Source: Carposina sasakii (Eukaryota; Arthropoda; Insecta; Lepidoptera; Carposinidae). Taken from it: a stretch of DNA of 64,000 nt. Location: the NCBI GenBank assembly GCA_014607495.2, contig CP053159.1:4347501-4411500 (forward strand), written 5' to 3'. The notes under the pieces were generated by a model, which ran no database searches, was not told where the DNA came from, and saw nothing but the letters and a program-made list of their open reading frames with translations. Position 1 is the stretch's first letter. Each line of letters opens with the position of its first letter. Below are positions 46,455 to 54,681 of this stretch, one piece after another. Made by a program: the position numbers and the translations under genes.

Positions 46455-46590
46455 GTAGTATGTGCTACGACTTTTATACTGCTACGGTTTTCGTAGCAAA
46501 AAGGAATGAGCTACGTGTACGTGGGGCGTGGTCTCTCGACGACATTGCACGAAACTCTCCGAACGTACTACGAAATCTGAGAGCAAGCGT
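46455..46590. repeat. CTACG-rich repeat fragment
   Basis: At least five CTACG/CGTAG words, including GTGCTACGAC, CTGCTACGGTTTTCGTAGCA and GTACTACGAAATCTGAG. The last resembles CCTACTACGAAATGAG at 1391-1406, suggesting a shared dispersed family. A 121-codon frame starting at 46460 (+) runs through it, but repetitive content argues against a gene. Confidence 0.5.
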
Positions 46591-46934
46591 TGTAAAAACC
46601 ACACACTTTGAACTCAGGTTCATTCGATATCGACGACGGAAATTTTGTAAAAATGGAACTGACAAACTTTTGTTTCACTTACACAAGTACAATCAGACAA
46701 GGATGCAAATACGGAGAACTTTCTATTCTAATCATTGGGTATCGAATAGGTCCTGCATCTTATGCATTGCTGGTAAGCTGAGGGAGAAGGTAGACGGGTC
46801 AATGAAAACTGGCGACGTAAATTGAGAAAATGCGTGAAAATCGCTCGAAGGATTCGCCAGGATTTCGTTACGTAACCTCAGTTGAGTGACGGCCACGGTA
46901 GGGGAAGGACGCGTTGCTTGTTTGTAGAGTTGTT

Positions 46935-47011
46935 TATAAATAAACAAGTTGTTTACGCGTAAACAAGCCCGCGACTTTTTGAGAAGTTTTGTGCCTGAGT
47001 TTGTTAGAAGG
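46935..47011 (+). promoter_or_regulatory. Candidate promoter and non-coding first exon
   Basis: TATAAA at 46935-46940 is followed about 70 bases later by a strong splice donor context, GTTAGAAG|GTAAGT with GT at 47011. The 46860-47010 stretch is GC-richer than what follows, which becomes extremely AT-rich as introns often do. The arrangement suits a short 5' UTR exon, but no initiator or transcript evidence is available and donor-like words occur by chance. Confidence 0.22.
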
Positions 47012-47759
47012 TAAGTTGCAGTGCTCTTTTATTTAATATTTTTATTTATATTTTTGATAAATGTGTCTATGTTTTTTGATTATTTAATATTATTTTGTAC
47101 ATTTAATTTAAATATATTTTAATTTTGAGGCAACACGAATAAAGAACAAAGGTTGAATAAAGGTTTATTATATTTTTAAAATAATAATTTGCAATTTAAT
47201 TTATTAAATAAGTAGCACTCTTTACTCTATACATCTGTATAAAGAAAAAAATTAAGGAGTGTCCTATTTGAATACATAAAGAATTAATTTCAAGATTTTT
47301 GCGTTAATAGCTAAGCTATAATTACGTTTATTGAAGTTACTTAAATCTGAAAACTAAATTTAATACTATTTTTCCCAGTTTGAGAAATTAGCATTATCTT
47401 GGTAAGTTTGTAAAACAATTCAAGATTTTTTTTTTTTAATAAATGAAACATTGATATTTTTTTTATGTTTCTAAATTAGCAGTGGCAATCATAAACAATT
47501 ATTTTATTACAAATTGACGCCTGTAACTTCATATACGTAAACTTTCGACTTTTCATTTTTCCCGTTCCTAACCGATCGAATAATTCCGGACGGAGATTTA
47601 AATATTTTTTTAAAAAATTATGACTTTATCTCGTCTAAATAATTGTTAATCTCGAATTACCCAAGCAATTCATGCCAAAATAATTTAATTAGGTAAAAAG
47701 TATAATTTTTTTAGGTTTTGGTTCATTAATATTCACAATTAGAATGTATTGGCCGCGTG
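47012..47759. other. Very AT-rich unassigned DNA
   Basis: Nothing recognised; long A/T runs, no frames of interest. Confidence 0.5.
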
Positions 47760-48011
47760 TTGCCGGCAGAGTAGAATTCGTACCACCCCATGTCTGCCCG
47801 TGGGTATCGTATGAGGCGATTAAGGGTTTCCGGGAGATGAGCAGCAGCGCCTCCCGTGTTGACAACATAGTTCAAAATACAAACTGCGGTCACCAACCCG
47901 CCTGCCCAGCGTGGTGACTATGGGCAAATATCCCCCATAGCAGTCTTGTGGTGTGCCCTGGGGGAGGCCTACGTCCAGCAGTGGACTGCAATAGGCTGAT
48001 GATGATGATGA
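47760..48011 (+). mobile_element. Non-LTR retrotransposon 3' end, longest copy
   Basis: Extends further 5' than the other copies (CCACCCCATGTCTGCCCGTG, GTATCGTATGAGGCGATTAA) before AAGGGTTTCCGGGAGATGAG, CACCAACCCGCCTGCCCAGC, GTGGTGACTATGGGCAAATA, CTACGTCCAGCAGTGGACTG and the (TGATGATG) tail at 47996-48010. Stem GTCACCA (47889-47895) pairs with TGGTGAC (47912-47918). Confidence 0.8.
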
Positions 48012-48056
48012 ATGTAGATAGAATAATGTAGATATCGCAAACGCTGTAATGCTGTT

Positions 48057-48145
48057 CCATAAAACCCTGTGGCAGTAGCCTTGTGGCGTGCCCTGGGGGA
48101 GGCCTACGTCCAGCAGTGGACTGCAGTAGGCTAAAGAAGATGATT
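48057..48145 (+). mobile_element. Second, shorter copy of the same retrotransposon tail
   Basis: CCTGTGGCAGTAGCCTTGTG, CGTGCCCTGGGGGAGGCCTA, CGTCCAGCAGTGGACTGCAG and TAGGCTAAAGAAGATGATTA. It lies 45 bases after the first copy, in the same orientation, and starts inside the element, so it is an independent 5'-truncated insertion or a partial tandem duplication. Confidence 0.75.
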
Positions 48146-48475
48146 ACTTTGACTTTGAGCTTGGTTTCTTGAAACCTACAATACTTCAGAGATTTTATTA
48201 ACAAGACCCTGAAAATGGATCTAAATGGGATAAAAGAACTCTCAAGGGGCTACTGATAAGCTTGGGTTTTAGGTCATTTGAAAGGAACTTAGTTTTTCAT
48301 ACATAAGAATTCGGTTTTTCATACATACCTATGATATACATAATATAGCCTATCGCTATCTTAAAGTTTATGGATGTTTCGTTTTTCCCTTTAAACACGC
48401 AAAATTCTATGAGAACAATTAAATTTTTTAGGTAAAATGTTCTGGACTAGATATTTGTATGACATAAAAAGTTTT
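48146..48475. other. Unassigned DNA
   Basis: Nothing recognised. Confidence 0.45.
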
Positions 48476-48767
48476 TCTTACTAATATTAGAAATGCGAAA
48501 GTTTGTAAGTATGGATGGATGGATGGATGTTTGTTACTCTTTCACGTAAAAACGGCTAGAGCGATGTTAATAAAATTTTGTATGGAGTTAGCTGACACTC
48601 TGGATTAAGCTTAACATGCCCATAATTGGTATGCGCATAAGACAAAATACCTTATTGCCTCTTTACTGTTGAGTAATAAATACACATAGGCTACTTTTTA
48701 TCACGGATAATTTCGACTTTTTGTTTTTTCTGCAATCCACGCGGACGAAGTCGCGGGCGTCCACTAT
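48476..48767 (+). mobile_element. Helitron-like element, complete (TC...CTA)
   Basis: Begins TCTTACTAATATTAG, then AATGCGAAAGTTTG, a (GGAT)4 microsatellite, TTGTTACTCTTTCACGTAAA, GAGTTAGCTGACACTCTGGA, ACGGATAATTTCGAC, CTGCAATCCACGCGGACGAA and GTCGCGGGCGTCCACTAT. The GC stem CGCGGAC/GTCGCG lies just before the end; CTAG is mutated to CTAT. Non-coding, hence non-autonomous. Confidence 0.75.
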
Positions 48768-49250
48768 CATATTAATAGAGATTTTAATATACTTCTATTA
48801 TCTCAATTTAAAGAATGTTACATCAACAGCATCTAGTAAGCAATGCACCCCTTGTATCAGTTTGTTTACGTGCCGTTGCACCCTTGTTTACGTTTGTTTA
48901 CCACCCCCGCAAGACACGTGGGCGTGGGGGCGGTTTAAACCCCGCGCAGCACAATTTTGCTAATTGTTGTCATGATTTGTCTCTTTTCAAGTTCGTTCTA
49001 GATTATGATGCACTTGTGAAACTAGAAGGTAACTCTTCGATTATTTTTTATATATTTTTTCCTTCTTTTTTGTGAATAAATTATTATTAATTAATTATTA
49101 GTCTTAAATATAAAAATAATTATTATAGTCTCATGTCCGTGTTCATATATGTTTAAAAATTAATTACCTGCACAGAGGCTGTCAAGACATATGAGTACAC
49201 GGGAGGAGACGAGATGCGGGTTAACTTGGTATTTTAGTGATGATTTTATA
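48768..49250. promoter_or_regulatory. Unassigned DNA with forkhead/E-box/GC-box cluster
   Basis: Within 70 bases lie three TGTTTAC forkhead-type sites (48863, 48885, 48895), a CACGTG E-box (48915-48920) and GGGGGCGG (48926-48933). An AAG|GTAACT donor-like word follows near 49027. This looks like promoter or enhancer DNA but could be fortuitous. No coding call. Confidence 0.3.
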
Positions 49251-49380
49251 CATACATACATACATATAATCACACTTTTATCCCTTACGGGGTAGGCAGA
49301 GCACGAAGGGCCGATAGGACCACATAGTGCCACTTCTGACCAATTTTGAGGGTATAGTTGAGATGTACAAGTTCGGTTAG
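49251..49380 (+). repeat. Family B repeat
   Basis: A CATA microsatellite, then ATAATCACACTTTTATCCCT, TACGGGGTAGGCAGAGCACG, AGGGCCGATAGGACCACATA, AATTTTGAGGGTATAGTTGA. The same order of blocks is at 53368. Confidence 0.75.
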
Positions 49381-50029
49381 ATTTTATTATCTTAATAAAA
49401 TATGAAGAAAAATATTACACTCTTTAGCTAGAAAAAAAAATCTTTTACGACCTTTTAATTTCCACCTCAATGCAAAGAAACCATTAATTTACCAGCTAAT
49501 CAAAGAAAGCCGACCTGAATATTTTATTAACCTCCTACTAAAGTGTAATAAGGTAACCGCGATTAATAATTCACAGATTTGGCTAAAACAATTGAATCTG
49601 GCACGATACCTGTTATTAAATATGCAAATTAGTTATTTATTCAAGTCACTTTCAAAAGGGGAGCCTCTTTAAGGCTTCGCAAAATTTGGAACGTCAAATT
49701 ACAAGCTGTAAGTTGTATGCTAATTTCCGACACAACTGGGAAAGGTTGACAATCTCTGCCGTATCATAATTTGTAATTTATACTCGTACAGGCTTATGAT
49801 CATATTCGTACAGTTGTTAATGTAAATTATTAAATATATTTTTGTATGTCAAGATTTTGAAATTTGCAGCACAATTAACTATTGAATTATTAAATGGGTT
49901 TAGTGGGGTTTTTCTTTTTTACCCCAGTATTCTTAATGGTAATCCGGTAATCCCTTGAGCACACTCGACTGAGAGGTGGTAGGTACTTACTTTGCAAGCA
50001 TTGGTGTATAAAGATTATTTTTTAATAGA
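49381..50029. other. Unassigned DNA
   Basis: Nothing recognised. Confidence 0.45.
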
Positions 50030-50258
50030 TCCTACTAATTATAAACGCGAAAGTTTGTGAGTATGGATGGATGGATGTTACTCTGTCACGTGAAAACGGC
50101 TGGAGCGATTTTAATAAAATTTGGTAGTGGAGTTAGCTGACATCCTGGATTAACACATACGAGTAGGTTACCTTTTATTCCAGGAAAATATTTTTATCCC
50201 GGATAATTTCGAGATTTTGTTTATTCTGCAGCCCAAGCGGACAAAGTTGCGGGTATAT
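50030..50258 (+). mobile_element. Helitron-like element, 3' end lost
   Basis: A precedes TC at 50030; then CCTACTAATTATAAACGCGA, a (GGAT) repeat, GTTACTCTGTCACGTGAAAA, GAGTTAGCTGACATCCTGGA and TATCCCGGATAATTTCGAGA, ending at AGCGGACAAAGTTGCGGGT before the expected CTAG. Confidence 0.7.
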
Positions 50259-50410
50259 GAATCTGGCCCGGGATGGTGGATGCAAGACGCTTTTGTCCAG
50301 CTGTGGGACAGTTAATGGCTACATTAAAAGAAAGATATGGGAATAAGTGTTTTTTTTTTGTTGCGGTGTTGGGGAGACACATGATCAGCAGTGGACTTCC
50401 TGTGGCTGAC
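50259..50410 (+). mobile_element. Diverged retrotransposon tail
   Basis: GGATGGTGGATGCAAGACGC, TTTTGTCCAGCTGTGGGACA, and later GATCAGCAGTGGACTTCCTG resemble 3' ends of moth non-LTR elements (CAGCAGTGGAC core). Two different tails may be juxtaposed. Confidence 0.45.
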
Positions 50411-50537
50411 ATAAAATAATCATGTTATGGACAGGACAAACATCGATTGACTCTAAAAGACCCGGTACCTTTTTTAAGTTAAAATTAATATCGTCTGTTA
50501 TGTATAATATATCACCGATATTTCCGTCAATAATATA

Positions 50538-50800
50538 GCGAAAGTAACTCTGTTTTTGTTGGATCTGAGTTCACTGTCTGAGGTGGTACGCCATTTTCCC
50601 GCTTAAACCTCGCAACCGATTTTGATGAAATTGTGGTACAGAACAAATCTTTAGACCCTGAGACAGAACATAGGCTACTTTGTTCGAAAAAAAGGGATGT
50701 AGGGGTGTGAAATCAACATCTGAAAGTTTGTATGGGATTTCCTTAACGGTTTTAACAGTAAAACCATGGAAACTTTTAGTATATTAAACACTTGATATCA
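50538..50800 (+). repeat. Diverged AGTAACTCTG...GATTTTGATGAAATT repeat
   Basis: AGTAACTCTGTTTTTGTTGG, CTCGCAACCGATTTTGATGA, AATTGTGGTACAGAACA and CATAGGCTACTTTGTTCG follow the block order of a widespread moth Helitron-like repeat, but both ends are unclear. Confidence 0.45.
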
Positions 50801-51078
50801 TTACATTGATGCTGCATGTTCTGAATTTCGAAGCTAAGGGGTGAAATAACGGTTAGGAGTTGGGAGACAGTACTGCAATTGGTCGATACTATATAGTAGT
50901 ATGTAGGGCTAACTTGTTGCTTGTGAGTTGTACTTGAATCAACATCTGATGCTGCTGTGCTGATTTCAAGCTACAGAACTCCTTATTGGACCTGCAATTG
51001 GTCGATGAACTGTATATGTAGGGCTATGATACTTATACGATATACTCCTGAGATGGTAAGGCGATGAAAATCTTAATA

Positions 51079-51415
51079 CATTTTTTACGAAAAAGGGTAC
51101 GTACTCTATACATAAATATAGTAAGCTGAAAACGATGCAATATTAGGTACTTGATCGGCGAAATCAGGAACAACGAAGGGTACGTAGACCAAAAACTGGA
51201 TTTCCCGAAAATTCCCACGTGCGAAGTGTCCTTCAGATATTAATTACTTTACGAGAAAAAATCCTGCTATCTATGTGCATTTATGCAGAAAAACGCAGTA
51301 TTTACTCATTTAAACCTAAATATTTTGGAAACCAGACAATTCCCAGGTAATGGAGAAAAATGATCGTGATGATTTCCGTAGTTTTCGGGAACGTTGACGA
51401 CCAAAAATCATCCTG
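51079..51415 (+). mobile_element. CAGG-ended, TA-flanked MITE
   Basis: TA at 51077-51078 precedes CATTTTTTACGAAAAAGG (left end shortened). Then GGGTACGTACTCTATACATA, TGCATTTATGCAGAAAAACG, GGAAACCAGACAATTCCCAG, CCGTAGTTTTCGGGAACGTT and GACCAAAAATCATCCTG, followed by TA at 51416-51417. Confidence 0.75.
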
Positions 51416-51417
51416 TA

Positions 51418-51583
51418 TAGTGTCCAGTTTTACGACAACTGCGATATTAATTATTTCTCGTGAAATCACGTATTTGCATTCATGCAGTAAAACGCAGTCT
51501 AACTCAACTTTGGACCCGAAATTCCTATGGGAAGGAGGATCGTGATGACGGAATTACGTAGTTTTTTGACGACCAAACAGCCT
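51418..51583 (+). mobile_element. Second CAGG-ended MITE copy, 5'-truncated, abutting the first
   Basis: Begins inside the element (AGTGTCCAGTTTTACGACAA, GATATTAATTATTTCTCGTG), then AAAACGCAGTCTAACTCAAC, TTTGGACCCGAAATTCC, GTAGTTTTTTGACGACCAAA and CAGCCTATA. It starts exactly at the TA after the preceding copy. Confidence 0.7.
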
Positions 51584-52544
51584 ATAAACTTCTATTTAAG
51601 CCACAACGGATTAGGGCTAAAGGAATCAAGAACTGACTTTCCCGAAATTCCCAAAGGGGACCAACCGACTTCCAAACTTTAACTAAAAAGCGCGTAACCT
51701 TACATATTAAATATCTCATTATTGATATTTACAAGCGATACGAGGGCGGGCCACTAATACTTTAACAAAGTCGGATCGTTATCTATATGGAAGATATATA
51801 ATTATCAGGAGACCTTTAAACGCAATGTACACTAAATAGTAATCAAGAATTTGGAAATTGCATTTGTACTGTTTGTATTTTGCCGTGTGTGTGGCTTTGC
51901 CAGCCGCTCCATCAAAACGGGCTGGCACCGACTTTCGATGACAGTATTTCAGGTAATATATTTGACAGGTACCACTTAACATATTAGGCGCTTTTTAGTC
52001 GGGGTTTAAATCAGTTTATTTATTATAATATTCTTTATGTTTGGCGTCCACTAGTTATCAATACTTCTAGATCATACCTTATGTTCGTCGGCTCATTTAT
52101 TTTTTAATTTTTATTCAAGATCAAAGACATCAAAACCGGAGCTAATCAAAATTATTAATTGAAGAATATTAAACAATAGCAGAAAATTTCTCCGGTCCCC
52201 CGAGGATCGTTTAATTTAGATTATTTATTGTGCCACAGGCCCCAAAGACGGGACAAGCTAATTTACAAAATAAATATTGGCTATTCCTACCGCGGTTTTG
52301 AAGCCTCAAGACATTACGCTTTGTAAAGCTTTCATAAACGCACTTGGTCTATTTACCCATGTTTCTTCTTTATCATGTAGACAAGCTTAGCTCCATAAAT
52401 CACGGATTTCAATATCAATCACACTCAATCATTTTCAAAGAAAATTATTGTCATAGAAAACAATAATACAACCACTGAGAACCCTCAAGGGTGTTTCTAC
52501 TGAAAATACAACCGCTAATGATATTGTATATAGTAATACCTATA
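51584..52544. other. Unassigned DNA with balanced islands
   Basis: No gene recognised. The patches 51600-51780, 51880-51960 and 52130-52330 contain mixed GC-rich and TAAT-containing sequence without frames; possibly regulatory. Confidence 0.4.
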
Positions 52545-52911
52545 CATGTTGTTTTTTCGTTGCCACCCTTTACGAAGGGTACGTACTCTATACATCAAAT
52601 AAAGTAAGTTTATGCCATAAAAAATGCTGGGAAACGATGTAAATTTTTGATTTACTTAATCGGGCGAAATTTATAGTGTCCAGTGTTTATGCTGGTTTTT
52701 TCATAGAAAGATATTTATTATTTCTCGTTAATAAATCTTACTACACGCGTCAATGTGCATTTATGTAGAAAAACGCAGTCTATTTATTCAACTTTGGACC
52801 CTAATATTTTGGAAACCAGATACTTCCCAGGTATGCTTCCATGGAGAAAAATGATCATGATGATAAGGAGATTCCGTAGTTTATGGGAACGTTGACGACC
52901 AAAAATCACTG
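52545..52911 (+). mobile_element. CAGG-ended, TA-flanked MITE, full-length with worn ends
   Basis: TA (52543-52544), CATGTTGTTTTTTCGTTGCC, ACGAAGGGTACGTACTCTAT, TAAAAAATGCTGGGAAACGA, GGCGAAATTTATAGTGTCCA, TGCATTTATGTAGAAAAACG, CTTCCATGGAGAAAAATGAT, GGGAACGTTGACGACCAAAA, ending CACTG then TA (52912-52913). Confidence 0.8.
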
Positions 52912-53089
52912 TACAATAAGACTCATTATCGCCAAATAGGTATGGCAGTGTGTAAAATTACCCGCTTTTCACTTATCAGCTTATATGACGTCCCACGTGG
53001 CAAGAGGAATTATTCCTTTTTAGGAATCGTATGGTGATTAAAATTCTACCGTACCTAACGAGTCTGTCTCTTTCGAGTCTCACCTGCTC

Positions 53090-53245
53090 CTTAGCTATTA
53101 CCGCATGTAAAGTTACAACCACGTTATACTGGATTTTTGACAGCAAAATATATAGTATATCTGTCAAATGAAACTGTGCATAGCTTATACCAGGCTTTTT
53201 ATTAGTACATAAGGCCCGTACAAGTATAATATTTTATGAAGCGGC
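53090..53245. repeat. Family D repeat, copy 2
   Basis: CGCATGTAAAGTTACAACCA, TTGACAGCAAAATATATAGT, CTGTCAAATGAAACTGTGCA and GGCTTTTTATTAGTACATAA match 11813-11985 in order. Confidence 0.6.
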
Positions 53246-53367
53246 CTTAAGGAAGAAGAACCTGGCCTCTAAATGCCTATCATTTTCTGCCTAGCTTTTT
53301 CATCAGTTTCTTGAACAACGTAAAGAAATAGTTGTGTAAGATTATATGAGAAAGAAAAATAAATATT

Positions 53368-53580
53368 CATACATACATACATATAATCACGCCTTTATCC
53401 TTTACGGGGTAGGCAGAGCACCAAGGGCCAATAGAACCACATGGTGCCACCAATTTTGAGGGTAGAGTTGAAATGTACAAGTTAGTAGTGACAGGTGGTC
53501 AGCCCATCGCCTACAAAATACCAAGATCCTCTTGTCCCTCTACTGACTTGTATAGTATGCCCGGGAATAGAAGCAGCTGT
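53368..53580 (+). repeat. Family B repeat, longer copy
   Basis: CATACATACATACATATAAT, CACGCCTTTATCCTTTACGG, GTAGGCAGAGCACCAAGGGC, AATTTTGAGGGTAGAGTTGA, AGTGACAGGTGGTCAGCCCA and ACCAAGATCCTCTTGTCCC. The middle (AGTGACAGGTGGTCAGCCCATCGCCT) is reminiscent of family A's AGTGACAAGTTGCTAGCTCA, so A and B may be relatives. Confidence 0.75.
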
Positions 53581-53811
53581 AGTAGTATACGTTTTTCTTT
53601 TTCACTTCCAGAGCAGCATAGAAGTAAAAAATAAATATTCATTTTTTTATTATTACTGCACCTCGCATTAAGCTCCTTCCTGTATATATCGTTCTAGATA
53701 ATAAGTATGCAAGCATCGGGCCAGTAACAACGCCATGCCTGATTTTACATGAATTTTACATTTTACATCTGCACGAAAAAAAAATTAAAATATAAAATTA
53801 AAAAATACTAT

Positions 53812-54075
53812 TCAAATATGTTTGCAATAATAAATTGAAACATGCTGTACATGGACTTGACCAGTTGTGTCTTTTGTTGAGACTGTCTTATCTGCGTACA
53901 CTCGTCCAAACTCCGTTGTATACTTTTTGCCGTATAAATACCTCCATTCTATGTGTACGGTGTACCTCGAACGTTTGAATGTCACTTCCAAGAACAGATA
54001 AAGCGCCATGGTGTATGCGAAATATTCGATGAAGTGCACTCTAGGCAACATGTTTAAGGTTGTAGTAGTTATCAT
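53812..54075 (-). CDS. Hypothetical small protein, 87 aa (doubtful)
   Basis: The frame starts MITTTTLNMLPRVHFIEYFA on the minus strand and has one hydrophobic segment (residues about 12-30), then a basic, Tyr-rich and Lys/Arg-rich C-terminal half ending VHVQHVSIYYCKHI. The segment could be a signal anchor. Codon choice is less AT-driven than in neighbouring chance frames. I recognise no family. No AATAAA is seen close downstream on the minus strand and no TATA is convincing upstream. A donor-bearing mini-exon at 54230-54280 lies upstream on the same strand, but the visible acceptors between them would bring in a stop, so I do not join them. Confidence 0.22.
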   Translation of the reverse strand: MITTTTLNMLPRVHFIEYFAYTMALYLFLEVTFKRSRYTVHIEWRYLYGKKYTTEFGRVYADKTVSTKDTTGQVHVQHVSIYYCKHI

Positions 54076-54229
54076 GATGTTTATGTGTTTTTTACTAATA
54101 GATAGGTATATAGAAAAACTTATAGAAGTTTATATTATACCTATGTGAAAGATATAATTATGTGTTAAATGATGTGTGATATAAATAAATTTAAAAAAAA
54201 CATAATGTTGCCTTAGTACAAATACTTAC

Positions 54230-54280
54230 CAGCAAGTCAGAAGCAGAACGAAGTCGGACACAAACGGTCGAAGGAAGCAT
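54230..54280 (-). CDS. Candidate 17-codon first exon (doubtful)
   Basis: On the minus strand an ATG in excellent context (AAAACAATG, 54280-54278) opens 17 codons reading MLPSTVCVRLRSASDLL and ends exactly at a consensus donor G|GTAAGT (intron from 54229), in phase 0. The pairing of a strong start context with a strong donor is unusual in the surrounding AT-rich DNA. No compatible acceptor exon is identified downstream, so the partner gene is unknown and the match may be chance or part of an old element. Confidence 0.25.
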
Positions 54281-54668
54281 TGTTTTCAATAAATTAAGCG
54301 CAGGACAAGAGGCTGGTAGGTACTAGACAAACAGCCACAGGCCTCCGTCAACACAATTATTATACTCGGACAGCCACCCTCCGTCTATAAACACCCTCCA
54401 AATAAATTAACTGGACTATCGAAAACATTACCGACTCTGAGGAAACAATAATAAGTTAGCTCGAATTTATTTGCGTTCTGAATTAAATTATTCCTAATAA
54501 TAGACATTCTGCTATAGGAAGGACACCTTTTGTAGCTTTATTTCATTGGGAATCATACTATACCTACTTCTTATCTGTGATTGGCAATACCTATAGAGCA
54601 TTATTTGTGATAAGATACAAAACTGCTTAGCAGAAAACCATTTCATGTGCTAATTTTCTTTGTTACAG
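54281..54668 (+). other. Upstream region of the zinc-finger gene
   Basis: No frame. It ends in a polypyrimidine tract and CAG (CTAATTTTCTTTGTTACAG, acceptor AG at 54667-54668), so at least its 3' part is probably an intron in the 5' UTR of the gene at 54682. A first exon further upstream is not identified. Confidence 0.5.
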
Positions 54669-54681
54669 AATTTCAAAAACA

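Noticed and set aside
46460..46825. 121-codon plus-strand frame
   Set aside because: Starts in the CTACG-rich repeat patch and shows no domain; repeat-derived sequence is the simpler explanation.
47890..48204. 104-codon minus-strand frame containing a duplicated peptide
   Set aside because: The duplicated peptide comes from two antisense copies of the retrotransposon tail.
49251..49270. CRISPR-like or satellite array from CATA repeats
   Set aside because: A simple tetranucleotide microsatellite at the start of a family B repeat; no spacers.
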